The translations under genes were made by a program, and so were the position numbers. Source: Spirochaeta isovalerica (GTDB lineage Bacteria > Spirochaetota > Spirochaetia > DSM-2461). Taken from it: a DNA stretch of 64,000 bases. How positions within the stretch are numbered: position 1 is the stretch's first letter; each line of letters opens with the position of its first letter. The notes beneath the pieces are model-generated. The model saw nothing but the letters and a program-made list of their open reading frames with translations, did no database searches and had not been told where the DNA came from. The DNA lies in NCBI RefSeq assembly GCF_014207565.1, contig NZ_JACHGJ010000008.1, positions 169,202-233,201 on the forward strand. Direction: 5' to 3'. Of this stretch, positions 53,052 to 62,161 are shown piece by piece.

Positions 53052-54662
53052 CTATAAATATTCCTTCCCGAACATCCGGTAATTGATTCCGGGGAAAAGA
53101 TTGTTCCGCTTTTCCAGCTTGGTCAACCATTCGGTTTTAACCACATTCCTGCAAAGAGAATCATATATAAAATTAAAGTTATGAATATGGGTTTTCACCC
53201 GTTTCACAGCATAGGGAACTGTTGTTCCGGTCTTCATTATAAAAGGCCAGTCAGAAGCCTGAGAGAGAAGGACCTCTCTCGCTGCCTGATTCAGCGCTCT
53301 CTCTTTCAATCCGGATTCATCGGGGTAACGCTCAACAAGCTCCATCATCCTTTCGATAACTTTATGAAGATGCCGGTAGATCCAGTCATTAGATCCGTCA
53401 ATCCACACCTGGCCGTATCCTTTATCGCCCCAACTGGAAAAAGCCGGCGTGGCTTTCTGATTGTGAGGATACATTTCAAGATAATCGAGAGGTGTAGCTG
53501 CCACGAGTTCTGTTTTTGCAATCCCCCTGAAAACCTCTTCGATAAAGCGGGGGCCTTCAAACCACCAGTGCCCGAAAAGTTCGGCGTCATAGGGACAGAG
53601 GATTACAGGTTTGCGATCCATCAGCCCGGACAGGACTTCGACCTGCTCGACCCGTTTCTGTACAAAATCACCGGCATCGGCTAGAACCTGTTTCTCAGCT
53701 ACGGAGATATCGTAGAATTTCTTGTTGCCAAGATCTTCCTTGTCAGTAATAGCATAATATTTAAAACCTGTATTTACACGGTTTCCAGCGTTCGTATAGG
53801 GATCGATGTAATCCCTCGGCCGGTCAAAACCGATGTCTCTATAAAAATCTCTGTAAACTTCATTCCCGGGATAGCCGTCTTCAGTACTCCAGACAGCCCG
53901 TGAAGAGGCTTTATCCCTGCCGAAGACATGTACACCGTTGGGACAACTCAGAGGTCCGTAGACGCCGTACTCCGGTCTATCGTCAGCATAGAGGATTCCA
54001 TGGGAAGATGAGACGAAATATCTCAGGCCGAACGGCTTGATAAACTCTTCCAAACCGGGAAAATAACCGCACTCCGGAAGCCAGAGCCCATCAGGCATGA
54101 CGCCGAAGATTCTGTCGTGCGATTCAACCGCAGTAAGAATCTGGGCTTTTATCATCTCGGGATATTCACGGAAACAGGGCAAAAAGGCATGGGTTGCTGT
54201 TGTCGTCATCAACTCCAGGTTGCCTTTCTTATGAAAATAGGAAAACTCCCTTATCAGATTTCTGTCATATACCTCTGTATAATCTTTCAGATTTCTGGCG
54301 AAAAGCTCTCTGTACATCAGAGCCAGTTCATGTGATTCCGGTTCATTGGTCTTTGTAAACTCTACTTCCTTTTCCGCCAGTTCAAGCATTTTATTCAAAT
54401 GGGCGATGTAACGCTCCTGAAGAAAATCATCTTTGAGCATAGAAGCCAGGGTGGGTGAAATCGACATGACCATTCGAAAGGGAACGGAATCTTTTTCAAG
54501 AGAACGAAATACTCTCAGCAGAGGCAGATAGGTTTCGGACAGAGCCTCAAACAGCCAGCTTTCTTCAAGAAAACTTTCGTATTCGGGGTGTCTTACAAAG
54601 GGCAGATGAGCATGGAGAACCATGGAAATCAAACCTTTTTTATCTGTATAACTATCGATCAT
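53052..54662 (-). CDS. GH57 glycoside hydrolase, 1,4-alpha-glucan branching enzyme type
   Basis: A 536-residue GH57 enzyme, close in size to the Thermus branching enzyme (about 520). The N-terminal HAHLPFVRHPE (18-28) starts the (beta/alpha)7 barrel. Glu197 (LWLPECGYFPG) should be the nucleophile and Asp359 (CPYDAELFGHWWFEG) the acid/base. A helical domain closes the protein. It would add alpha-1,6 branches to glycogen-like glucan. The neighbouring DUF4912 gene overlaps its start by one base. Confidence 0.86.
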   Translation of the reverse strand: MIDSYTDKKGLISMVLHAHLPFVRHPEYESFLEESWLFEALSETYLPLLRVFRSLEKDSVPFRMVMSISPTLASMLKDDFLQERYIAHLNKMLELAEKEVEFTKTNEPESHELALMYRELFARNLKDYTEVYDRNLIREFSYFHKKGNLELMTTTATHAFLPCFREYPEMIKAQILTAVESHDRIFGVMPDGLWLPECGYFPGLEEFIKPFGLRYFVSSSHGILYADDRPEYGVYGPLSCPNGVHVFGRDKASSRAVWSTEDGYPGNEVYRDFYRDIGFDRPRDYIDPYTNAGNRVNTGFKYYAITDKEDLGNKKFYDISVAEKQVLADAGDFVQKRVEQVEVLSGLMDRKPVILCPYDAELFGHWWFEGPRFIEEVFRGIAKTELVAATPLDYLEMYPHNQKATPAFSSWGDKGYGQVWIDGSNDWIYRHLHKVIERMMELVERYPDESGLKERALNQAAREVLLSQASDWPFIMKTGTTVPYAVKRVKTHIHNFNFIYDSLCRNVVKTEWLTKLEKRNNLFPGINYRMFGKEYL

Positions 54663-55405
54663 TAATAATCCTCTTCAGAGATTTCAGCATCTAAAGGTAA
54701 AATTCGCTGAGGTATTTTTATATAGGATGCCACAGGAACTGCAGCTCCGAATTCCGAAGAAAAACCTGATAGCCTCACAAGCTCATCGCTGTTGTTCATT
54801 TCGGCATTCCTGGAAGGAAGGATATAATTCCGGGAAGTCTCAATAAAATTGGACCGTATTATAAGCTTCTCCTCTTCATTGTGAATGGAAAAAAGCTCGA
54901 TTGTATAAAAGGAATCCTCCGTGGGGAATTTGATATATCGCCGTCTGTCGGTAAGATTGACGGGAATATCAAAGTAATCGAGGATATCATCTTTGGAGTA
55001 AACAGCTTCGGGGAGTTCCACCATTCTCAGAAAAAGACCTTGAAATGAAGGGTCATTCTCCAGTTCCTTGACAGTATCGAATTTCAAATCCCAATACACA
55101 AAACCCCAAGTCGGTTCTCTCAGCATAAGCATTATCTTGGTTTCATTGTATCGTTCAGGCAGATTGATCTCCTCAGCGGAGCTGAAGTCGAATTCTTCAT
55201 CAAGTGACACATTGTATTTAGTGGCTTCAATTCTTACTGCAAGATTATTCAGCCTTTCTCTATCCAGCCTCTCCTCTTCGAGCGAATCGAGAACAAGAGC
55301 GATTAACTCTTCTTTTTCTATTCCCTCGTCGTAAGCCAGATGGTCTCTTTCTGCGATTTCCAGAAGTGATTTATAAGAAAGCGACTGCAAACGTTCTTTC
55401 GTCAT
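54662..55405 (-). CDS. DUF4912 domain protein
   Basis: A 247-residue protein of the DUF4912 family, seen in the core IMLMLREPTWGFVYWDLKF (split around residue 90-108) and the YIKFPTEDSFYTIELF segment. The N-terminal 50 residues are SAP/Rho-N-like helical (SYKSLLEIAERDHLA). Function is unknown. DUF4912 proteins often sit beside GH57 branching enzymes, as here, which hints at a role in glucan storage. A TTGACT promoter lies upstream. Confidence 0.8.
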   Translation of the reverse strand: MTKERLQSLSYKSLLEIAERDHLAYDEGIEKEELIALVLDSLEEERLDRERLNNLAVRIEATKYNVSLDEEFDFSSAEEINLPERYNETKIMLMLREPTWGFVYWDLKFDTVKELENDPSFQGLFLRMVELPEAVYSKDDILDYFDIPVNLTDRRRYIKFPTEDSFYTIELFSIHNEEEKLIIRSNFIETSRNYILPSRNAEMNNSDELVRLSGFSSEFGAAVPVASYIKIPQRILPLDAEISEEDY

Positions 55406-55446
55406 ACAGACCTCAACAAACTCAGTTTAACTTTATTCAATATGTT

Positions 55447-55476
55447 ATCCTAGTTAAAATCAGGGGTATGAGTCAA
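55447..55476 (-). promoter_or_regulatory. Promoter of the DUF4912/GH57 operon
   Basis: TTGACT (55471-55476), 18 bases, TAGGAT (55447-55452) on the minus strand, about 40 bases before the DUF4912 start. The 112-base gap also contains a weak AAGATG/CATCTT hairpin with a T-rich tail just beyond the methyltransferase stop, which may end that transcript. Confidence 0.5.
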
Positions 55477-55517
55477 GGGGGTAGACAGACCGCCGCTTCA
55501 TTGAAAAAAGAAGATGT

Positions 55518-56363
55518 TCATCTTTTTTGTGATGAAATTATCATTACATCTCCAAAATTCAGTTTCTTAGCGAGATAATCGAGAATGGATTTTAATAATA
55601 CAGGACCATAGCCTCTTCCGAGCCCGCCCCAGGTTTTAACTGTCTCGACTGTAAATGACTTTTCTCTTAAAAGTCCGGAGAGTGTTTTAACAGAAAAAAG
55701 GAACATATGATCTGCAATAGCGGAACGCCACTTAGATTTGAACAGACGGGCCTGTAAGCCCGACGCATTGGGTGTCGTGCAAATAAACCGCCCTCCCGGT
55801 TTGAGAATACGGAACACTTCATCGAGAAACGCCGAGGGGTCGTTAAGGTGTTCAATCAAATGAGAACAATGAACGACATCAAAAGAATTGTCCTCGAATG
55901 AAGCCTGTTCGACTGTGCCGCTGAAAATTTCTATATTTCTTTCCCGCGATCCCCATTCTGCGGCAGGACCGCACAGCTCGACACCACGGGAAATCCATCC
56001 CCGATCCTGAAAATGCCGAACAAGAACTCCTGTCGCACAGCCAATATCGAGAAAACTCATACTATCTTTGCGATCTGAATAGAGAGAATCAAAACCTATA
56101 TCAGACAATCCTTTCAGCATGAGTTCAAAAAATATCTGATCATTTTCCTGTTCATACCGGAAATATTCTTCATCATATCTTTTATCGAGAGCTTCGAATA
56201 ATGGCTGTGGATTCTGCATTAACAAACCGCAGGAAAGGCATTGTTTAAAAGAAAAGCCGTCACAATCCCACAGGCTATCAAATTTCGCGCCTCCGCAAAC
56301 AGGACAGAGAATCTCTGCGGATTTTTCATTATTTTCAGGAACTATGGAAAATGTTTTCATCAA
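55518..56363 (-). CDS. SAM-dependent methyltransferase with N-terminal zinc ribbon
   Basis: A 281-residue class I methyltransferase. Two Cys pairs (CPVC at 20-23 and CLSC near 42-45) suggest a small zinc ribbon. The SAM-binding motif is FLDIGCATGVLVRHF, followed by a GVEL acidic end, HCSHLIEHL and LKPGGRFICTTPN. The set resembles the sugar/small-molecule methyltransferases of the Methyltransf_23 type with zinc ribbon. The substrate is unknown. It overlaps the M23-like gene by 4 bases. Confidence 0.85.
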   Translation of the reverse strand: MMKTFSIVPENNEKSAEILCPVCGGAKFDSLWDCDGFSFKQCLSCGLLMQNPQPLFEALDKRYDEEYFRYEQENDQIFFELMLKGLSDIGFDSLYSDRKDSMSFLDIGCATGVLVRHFQDRGWISRGVELCGPAAEWGSRERNIEIFSGTVEQASFEDNSFDVVHCSHLIEHLNDPSAFLDEVFRILKPGGRFICTTPNASGLQARLFKSKWRSAIADHMFLFSVKTLSGLLREKSFTVETVKTWGGLGRGYGPVLLKSILDYLAKKLNFGDVMIISSQKR

Positions 56364-57208
56364 TCTATATTCAGCTGGAAAGTACTGATACTGTTATTAC
56401 CGCTAATATCCGAAGCGCTAATCTCGAGAAAGGCGACTCCGCTACTGAGATATATCTCTCCCAGATATAGGGAACCATCGCTGTAAAGGTCATTAAACGA
56501 AACAGGATTGCCACCTCTGAGCACCAGCTTTCCGTTCTCCTCTTTCAGTGTGTCAAACTTGATCTGATTTATTTCATTACCCAGATAAAACATGGTGATG
56601 CTGTAGGGAACGGTATCGATATTCCGGGAAGAATTTCCATCGGAATCGAGAACGTCAACATAGACCTGCACTCTTCCGGCGTTAAGCCTGTTGCTCTTAC
56701 TGAGAAGGATAAGGCTATTATCGGACTTCAATGTGACGGTTTCAATACGCGGGGGAGCGGAATCTCCTGACGGCGGAAGTATTATCTGAGGATTGACATA
56801 CTGATTCATTTCAGAATCGTATACCATAAAAAACAGGTTTTTCTCATCGGTACGACCGGAATCGCCGACAAGACCGAGTTGGTCTCTTTCTTCCAGAAAA
56901 ACTTTCTGCTCTCCGAAAAAAGGTTTGAGATGTCCGTAAATCGACCTGAAACCGTTTTCATGATGCAGAACCTTCACATTTCCCAGAACAGGAGCCTGCT
57001 GATCCTCTTCATTGCCATAATAGATCAGCTCTCCCTTAAGAAAAGGAGAGACGATACTGCCCGGACCGGAGATACGAATTCCCTTCAGGAACGAATCGCT
57101 GCTGTTTTCACCGAATGAAGCCGTTAAAAACCCTCCAGCTATTGGCCATTGATATGCAAAAAGAGACGAAGCTGCAAGAAATAGAAGAACAGACAATACT
57201 TTTCGCAT
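56360..57208 (-). CDS. M23/LytM-like periplasmic protein, degenerate active site
   Basis: A 282-residue exported protein (signal peptide 1-18). Residues about 20-146 keep the M23/LytM fold pattern (SFG..., VKVLHHENGFRSIYGHLKPF, GDSGRT). The metal ligands are lost: HxGxD reads L41-K-G-I-R45, and the HLHFE strand reads NLFFM (124-128). Only the YGHL His93 remains. It is therefore likely a non-catalytic activator or scaffold, as EnvC/NlpD are for amidases. A second beta-rich domain (about 147-282) follows. It overlaps the beta-propeller-like gene by one base. Confidence 0.8.
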   Translation of the reverse strand: MRKVLSVLLFLAASSLFAYQWPIAGGFLTASFGENSSDSFLKGIRISGPGSIVSPFLKGELIYYGNEEDQQAPVLGNVKVLHHENGFRSIYGHLKPFFGEQKVFLEERDQLGLVGDSGRTDEKNLFFMVYDSEMNQYVNPQIILPPSGDSAPPRIETVTLKSDNSLILLSKSNRLNAGRVQVYVDVLDSDGNSSRNIDTVPYSITMFYLGNEINQIKFDTLKEENGKLVLRGGNPVSFNDLYSDGSLYLGEIYLSSGVAFLEISASDISGNNSISTFQLNID

Positions 57209-58266
57209 CAGAGATTCTCCATCTTCAGGAACATCAATTTCGAATTAAAACCGATATAATAATTGTCACCTTCTTTGCGGAAATAAAAATCCTCTCCCGG
57301 TATATCCCGCTCCAGCAAACTGCGATTTGTCGGAGTCAAAACCCGTAAAGCAGCGTAATTTTCCTCTTTCAGCATCATAGAAAAGAATCCCGATTCCTCA
57401 TCAACGAAAATATTCTCGAGTCTTCCGGATCCACCGATGGTTTTAAGCTCCTGGGACATGACATTATAGACATTAATCCCCTGGGGATTCTCAAAAAAGA
57501 CCTTGCTGCTGTCAGAAGAAAAAAACATATCAACAGTTCGTCTGTACTGAAAGTTCAACTCGAAATGATGAACCGGTTTATACTCATTTTTCCTCTTTTC
57601 CAGAATGACAAATCTCTGAGGATCAAGACCGGAAATCAACGCAATAGTCTGACCGTCCGGAGATACTGCGACCGAATAAACGGCTTCAATCCTGCTTCCT
57701 CCGGGGCGGTAATTTAAAACAGTTTCTCCCGAATCGGAAATCAATTCGCATGATCCGTCCAGAAAACCGATGAGAACCAGATCATCTATAATCGAAAGAG
57801 ATGTGACAAAAGAAAGAATTTCCTTTTTCCAGAACTGGTTACCATCCAGATCAAAAAGGCTGATATAATCCTCGGAAAGAACGACAACCCGGTTCTGTTC
57901 GATGACAGGGTAACCTGTTGTTTCAATAATAGCCCGGCCCTCTCCCAGGCTGTCCTGAATATCGAGAATCCCGGGTACTTTGCTATAATTAATAAATGCT
58001 TCATCTCCAATAGCAACTCCGAAATCACTGGAGGCGGCATAGGACAAATCCAGATCATTTGTAAAATATCCGAAATATCTTCCCAGAGAGAAAGCAAATG
58101 TTCTGCCGGAATTGCGACTGAACTCGAGGCTGCCGGGGGTTTGGAGATCTAAAACCTGCTGAGGAACAAGGAACCGCTCTTCCCCTGAAGAAGCCGGGAA
58201 AAGAAAGAAAACAAGCAGCAGTAATACGAAAAGTGTCGCGAAATAGCCTTTTTTTCCCATGTACAA
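57208..58266 (-). CDS. Exported beta-propeller-like protein
   Basis: A 352-residue protein with an N-terminal hydrophobic signal or anchor (about 7-28). Repeated strands with WD/PQQ-like phrasing follow (YISLFDLDGNQFWKKEIL, VAVSPDGQTIALISG, GINVYNVMSQELKTIGG), which suggest a beta-propeller for protein binding. The start may be the TTG at 58266 or the ATG two codons later. Its coupling to the M23-like protein suggests a joint role in the envelope. Confidence 0.7.
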   Translation of the reverse strand: MYMGKKGYFATLFVLLLLVFFLFPASSGEERFLVPQQVLDLQTPGSLEFSRNSGRTFAFSLGRYFGYFTNDLDLSYAASSDFGVAIGDEAFINYSKVPGILDIQDSLGEGRAIIETTGYPVIEQNRVVVLSEDYISLFDLDGNQFWKKEILSFVTSLSIIDDLVLIGFLDGSCELISDSGETVLNYRPGGSRIEAVYSVAVSPDGQTIALISGLDPQRFVILEKRKNEYKPVHHFELNFQYRRTVDMFFSSDSSKVFFENPQGINVYNVMSQELKTIGGSGRLENIFVDEESGFFSMMLKEENYAALRVLTPTNRSLLERDIPGEDFYFRKEGDNYYIGFNSKLMFLKMENL

Positions 58267-58277
58267 TAGACCCGTAA

Positions 58278-58306
58278 TTGTTTATTATTAGTAGCTTTTA
58301 TAGTAT
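58278..58306 (+). promoter_or_regulatory. Candidate promoter of the cytidine deaminase gene
   Basis: TTGTTT (58278-58283), 17 bases, TAGTAT (58301-58306) on the plus strand, 45 bases before the GTG start. Its -10 overlaps that of the divergent minus-strand promoter. Confidence 0.4.
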
Positions 58307-58328
58307 CAACAAGATGTTAAACTGTCAA
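58300..58328 (-). promoter_or_regulatory. Promoter of the beta-propeller/M23/methyltransferase operon
   Basis: Perfect -35 TTGACA (58323-58328), 17 bases, -10 TACTAT (58300-58305) on the minus strand, about 30 bases before the start. It overlaps face to face with the candidate promoter of the deaminase gene, so the two may compete for polymerase. Confidence 0.6.
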
Positions 58329-58350
58329 ACAGAGAAAAGGAGAGTCATCT

Positions 58351-58752
58351 GTGAATAAAGATATCTTATTTTCTGAAGCTGAGAAAGCTGCCAATTACTC
58401 CTATTCACCTTATTCAAAGTTCAGAGTCGGAGCCGCGCTTCTTTGTGCTGATGGAGAAATCATAACCGGTGCGAATATTGAAAACAGATCATTCGGGCTG
58501 ACGAATTGTGCCGAAAGAAGCGCCATTTTTACAGCTCTGTCTAAAGGCAAGAAAGAGTTTAAAGCACTGGCAATACACTGTCCCGATGCTGATTATCCCG
58601 TAAGCCCCTGTGGAGCATGCCGTCAGGTCATTAGCGAATTCACAGAAAGCGATTTTCCAATATTCTTTTCAGGAAACGACAAGAATTACACAGAGTCAAC
58701 GATTGGGGAACTGTTTCCATACAACGCGCTTGATGAATTAAGGGATCAATAA
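58351..58752 (+). CDS. cdd: Cytidine deaminase
   Basis: A 133-residue homotetramer-type cytidine deaminase that turns cytidine or deoxycytidine into uridine forms in pyrimidine salvage. The zinc site is complete: Cys53 and the proton-shuttling Glu55 (NCAERSAIF), and Cys87 and Cys90 (PCGACRQV). The substrate motif YSPYSKFRVGAAL (18-30) is present. The start is a GTG after AAAAGGAGAG. It is the only plus-strand gene in the right half of the window. Confidence 0.96.
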   Translation: MNKDILFSEAEKAANYSYSPYSKFRVGAALLCADGEIITGANIENRSFGLTNCAERSAIFTALSKGKKEFKALAIHCPDADYPVSPCGACRQVISEFTESDFPIFFSGNDKNYTESTIGELFPYNALDELRDQ

Positions 58753-58756
58753 GAAA

Positions 58757-59599
58757 TCAGGATTCTTCAGAAGGGCCGGCTTCGAGACGGGCCCTTTTCT
58801 GCTTGTCTTCCATCCGCTTCAGATCCGTATCCATTTTTTGTTTCCAGATATCGATCTTCTTCTTAAGAGCCTCAACATCACTATTCCGTTTCAAAACAAT
58901 AGATAATCTCTTTAATGAAGCAAGAAAACCGATAGCCCTTTTAAAATCATCGATTCGAAAGGTGGACAACTCGTATTTTTTTCTAAAATCATCGGCAGAT
59001 TGCTGAAGGAGCCTTCTCGTCAGATTCAGCTGTTTTAGCCGTGTCTGGTAACCGGGGACCCTGGGATCCATACCGGCGGCCATCTTCTTTAGGTCCATAC
59101 AGTTTTTTGCGACTACAGCGAGCCTTCCGTTCATATCGACAAAGGACCACTTCCATTTGGAACCTTCGCCGAATGCAGTGTTTATGGCATCAATGGAAAA
59201 ACCTATTTTGCGGATAAGGTTGAATCGGTCATCATCGGAAAATCCGGAGACCTCCTCCAGTTTATCTTCATATTCCGAATAGGGAACGTCGAGGTAATCG
59301 GAAAATACTTCCTCGAGATAGATAAGCGCTTTAAAACAGGCTTTTCGCCCTTCATTTATATAGGCATCATTTTTTATCCCTAGAAGAGCCAGGGACAATT
59401 CATTCATTAAAAGATAGTAGGAGACAACATTGAGAGTCTCATTAGCCAGCATCAGTTTCTTGTAGCCGGCACCTTTATCATCACTTTTGAGCATCTGAAG
59501 AATCTGCTGTTCACTCTGAAGCTGATCATCGATTTTCTTTTTATAGACTTTAATTTTCTCAGAGTATTTCCTCTTCGCTTCCTCACTGACTCTTGCCAT
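58757..59599 (-). CDS. Helical hypothetical protein next to recN
   Basis: A 280-residue protein with no signal peptide. It is almost wholly helical, with coiled-coil character at the start (about 5-40) and end (about 240-270). The middle has a TPR/14-3-3-like feel (ETLNVVSYYLLMNELSLAL, KACFKALIYLEEVFSDYL). It is not recognised. It follows recN by 10 bases and probably shares its transcript. It ends 4 bases from the convergent cdd stop. Confidence 0.7.
   Translation of the reverse strand: MARVSEEAKRKYSEKIKVYKKKIDDQLQSEQQILQMLKSDDKGAGYKKLMLANETLNVVSYYLLMNELSLALLGIKNDAYINEGRKACFKALIYLEEVFSDYLDVPYSEYEDKLEEVSGFSDDDRFNLIRKIGFSIDAINTAFGEGSKWKWSFVDMNGRLAVVAKNCMDLKKMAAGMDPRVPGYQTRLKQLNLTRRLLQQSADDFRKKYELSTFRIDDFKRAIGFLASLKRLSIVLKRNSDVEALKKKIDIWKQKMDTDLKRMEDKQKRARLEAGPSEES
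58771..58798 (+). terminator. Possible terminator of cdd
   Basis: A 7-bp GC-rich hairpin (58771-58777 with 58790-58796, 12-base loop) followed by a short T-run on the plus strand, 19 bases past the cdd stop. It lies inside the end of the convergent gene. The T-run is weak. Confidence 0.4.
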
Positions 59600-59609
59600 C
59601 TACAACACC

Positions 59610-61298
59610 TTAAACAGAACCGTATGTTCGAAGCATCTCTTCCGCATGAGATAGAGATGCCGTACCGTCACGATCACCGGACAACATCCGTGCAATCTCA
59701 CCGGCTCTTTCTCCTTTTCCCAGATTGGAAACAGATGTGACAGTTCTGCCATCGATTAAATCTTTCTTCACTATTATATGATTATCGGCAAATACAGCAA
59801 TAGATGCAAGATGAGTTATACTTAATACCTGCTTATATTGTGCAAGATCTCTCATATGAGCCCCGACTGCAAGAGCGACTTCTCCTCCAATACCTGTATC
59901 GATTTCATCAAAAACCAGTGATGATACATCATCCGAATCTGCCAGTACAGTTTTCAAAGCCAGCATAACGCGGGAGATTTCCCCTCCCGAAGCAACTGAT
60001 CTCAGCGGTTTTTCCGGTTCTCCGCTATTTGCAGAAAGAAGAAATTCAATTGAATCTATACCCCAGGGGGCATAAACAGGCGTGCCGCTTTTATTCTTTT
60101 GTCTATCAAGATCTACTATAAATCTCGCCGAGCTCATACCCAGTTCTTTAAGATTGCTTTCTATTCTGCTCTGCAGCTTCACGGCTGCATCAGTTCTTTT
60201 CTCCGACAATGCCAGAGCGGCTACTTTCAGCCTTTCAGTTTCAGCTTCAATTTTATTTTTCAGTTTATCAATGTCGAACTCCGAATCTTCCAGTTCCAAA
60301 AGCTTCTGTTTATGTCCCTCGCAAGTTTGAAGGACCTCATCCAGAGTATTTCCGTATTTTTTTTCCAAGGAACTGATCAGAGCGAGCCTCTCTTCTTTAC
60401 GGGGCAGTTCTTCGGGATTAATTTCAAACTGCTGCTGATAGGTTCTAAGCGTATCAACAATATCCTCCAGTTCATAAAAACTGCTTTCCAGCCTTTTCTG
60501 AAGAGGAGATAAACCATCATCGATCTCTGACAGACTGTCCAACGTCGATCCGGCTTCCCTTAAGCGGGAGAGAACTCCGCCCCGGTTTTCCGATATCAGA
60601 CTCCGGAATGCCTCAATAGAGCTGAAAACCTCTTCTCTCCTGGAAAGTAAGGCTATATCCTTTTCAAGAACTTCCTCTTCACCTGAAACTAGTTCGGCTG
60701 ATTCTATCTCGGCTATTTCCTTTTTCAGCTTTTCAATAAGAAGCACATGATCTTCCTTGGACTCCTGAAGCTGTTTCATATTTTTTTTCATTCTGGAGAG
60801 AGACTGAAAAAGTTCATTAAAGGCAACAGCTTCCTTTTCCAGACCGGCAAAACGGTCAAGAAGCTTCCTGTGATTTTCAATAACGAATAGAGACTGGTGC
60901 TCATGCTGGCTATGCATATCTACCAGGTATGATGTCAGTTCTTCCAGATCGGCACGGAGAACCGGTACGGATTGCACATAGATCGAACCGCGTCCGGTTC
61001 TTTTCAACGTCCTGCGGATTATCAAAGTGCCTTCTTCATCGGTAATACCGTGTTTTGCCATCCAATTGGGAATTTCCCGGTGACCGCTTACGTTCAGGAT
61101 TCCGGATATAACAGCTTCCTGACATCCATTCCGTATAAAAGATGTATCCGCTTTCTTGCCCAGAAGGACTCCCAGGGCACCGACAAGAATGGACTTTCCT
61201 GCCCCGGTTTCACCGGAAAGGACATTAAATCCCGCACTGAAAGAAACAGTTATATCATCGATCAGGGCAAAGTTTTTAACATTTAGTTCCTCAAGCAT
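59610..61298 (-). CDS. recN: RecN DNA repair ATPase
   Basis: A 562-residue SMC-like ATPase for double-strand-break repair. The Walker A GETGAGKS lies at 29-36, a long coiled coil spans about 160-380, and the C-terminal signature region and Walker B (SLVFDEIDTGIGGEVA) are followed by the His switch QVLSITHLASIA. Length matches RecN (553). It overlaps the NAD-kinase gene by 8 bases. Confidence 0.95.
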   Translation of the reverse strand: MLEELNVKNFALIDDITVSFSAGFNVLSGETGAGKSILVGALGVLLGKKADTSFIRNGCQEAVISGILNVSGHREIPNWMAKHGITDEEGTLIIRRTLKRTGRGSIYVQSVPVLRADLEELTSYLVDMHSQHEHQSLFVIENHRKLLDRFAGLEKEAVAFNELFQSLSRMKKNMKQLQESKEDHVLLIEKLKKEIAEIESAELVSGEEEVLEKDIALLSRREEVFSSIEAFRSLISENRGGVLSRLREAGSTLDSLSEIDDGLSPLQKRLESSFYELEDIVDTLRTYQQQFEINPEELPRKEERLALISSLEKKYGNTLDEVLQTCEGHKQKLLELEDSEFDIDKLKNKIEAETERLKVAALALSEKRTDAAVKLQSRIESNLKELGMSSARFIVDLDRQKNKSGTPVYAPWGIDSIEFLLSANSGEPEKPLRSVASGGEISRVMLALKTVLADSDDVSSLVFDEIDTGIGGEVALAVGAHMRDLAQYKQVLSITHLASIAVFADNHIIVKKDLIDGRTVTSVSNLGKGERAGEIARMLSGDRDGTASLSHAEEMLRTYGSV

Positions 61299-62145
61299 TA
61301 TTGCCTCCGGACCATCGAAGTTTGGATTTTACGACTCCGAAAAAGGATCGTTTATCGGACCTGACAATAGGAATACGACGTTTAAATTCGGTTATATGCA
61401 CCTCATCCTTCTCCTCCAAGGGAAAAGTCAACTGACCGTCAACTGTTAGAATGACTTTAGCTCTCTGATCCTCTTCCACCCGGATCTTTATTGTATCCGA
61501 AGAAGGGACGACTATCGGTCTGTTTGACAACGAAAAGGGACAGATGGGAGTTAAAATCATCGACGTCATATCAGGATGCATAATCGGACCACCCGCAGCA
61601 ATTGAATAGGCGGTGGAACCGGTTGGAGTCGCTATTATGACACCGTCTGCTCTGTATATACCGAGATTTTCATGATTGATATCCACATTGAGATTAAGCA
61701 GCTTGGCAATACCGTCTGCATTGACAACAACATCATTCAGCCCTTTAAAATGCCTTAACAGATTCCCGTCTCTGAATACGGAAACATCAATCATAACGCG
61801 TTTGCTAACGCCTAAAAGACCGGAACTATACTCCTCAAACGCATTCTTCCACTCAGAAAAGGAGACTTCCGTAATAAAACCGAATGTTCCTAGATTTATA
61901 GGCATAACAGGTATGGAAAAATCAGCCAGTATTCTCGATGCATACAAAACAGTTCCATCCCCACCAAGACTGATAGCGAGATCAATTATCTCCAGATCCC
62001 CGATATCGCCGATAGGCGTTTCCGTCTCATGCAAAGTGGTCTGAATATTCTTTTCTTCAAGGTAGGTTTTTATCTCACCGGCAATGGACAGAGAATCCTT
62101 TTTCTTTCTATTAACTATTATCAGTACGTTTTTTATTCTGTGCAT
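61291..62145 (-). CDS. nadK: NAD kinase
   Basis: A 284-residue enzyme that phosphorylates NAD to NADP. The GGDGT motif (61-65) with catalytic Asp63 and the conserved TPTGSTAYSIAAGGPI segment are present. Length is typical (about 290). The order nadK-recN is common in bacteria. Confidence 0.95.
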   Translation of the reverse strand: MHRIKNVLIIVNRKKKDSLSIAGEIKTYLEEKNIQTTLHETETPIGDIGDLEIIDLAISLGGDGTVLYASRILADFSIPVMPINLGTFGFITEVSFSEWKNAFEEYSSGLLGVSKRVMIDVSVFRDGNLLRHFKGLNDVVVNADGIAKLLNLNVDINHENLGIYRADGVIIATPTGSTAYSIAAGGPIMHPDMTSMILTPICPFSLSNRPIVVPSSDTIKIRVEEDQRAKVILTVDGQLTFPLEEKDEVHITEFKRRIPIVRSDKRSFFGVVKSKLRWSGGNNA

Positions 62146-62161
62146 AAATGATAATTCCGAA

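Noticed and set aside
56360..57208. Active M23 endopeptidase
   Set aside because: The HxGxD and HxH metal ligands are replaced, so catalytic function cannot be supported.
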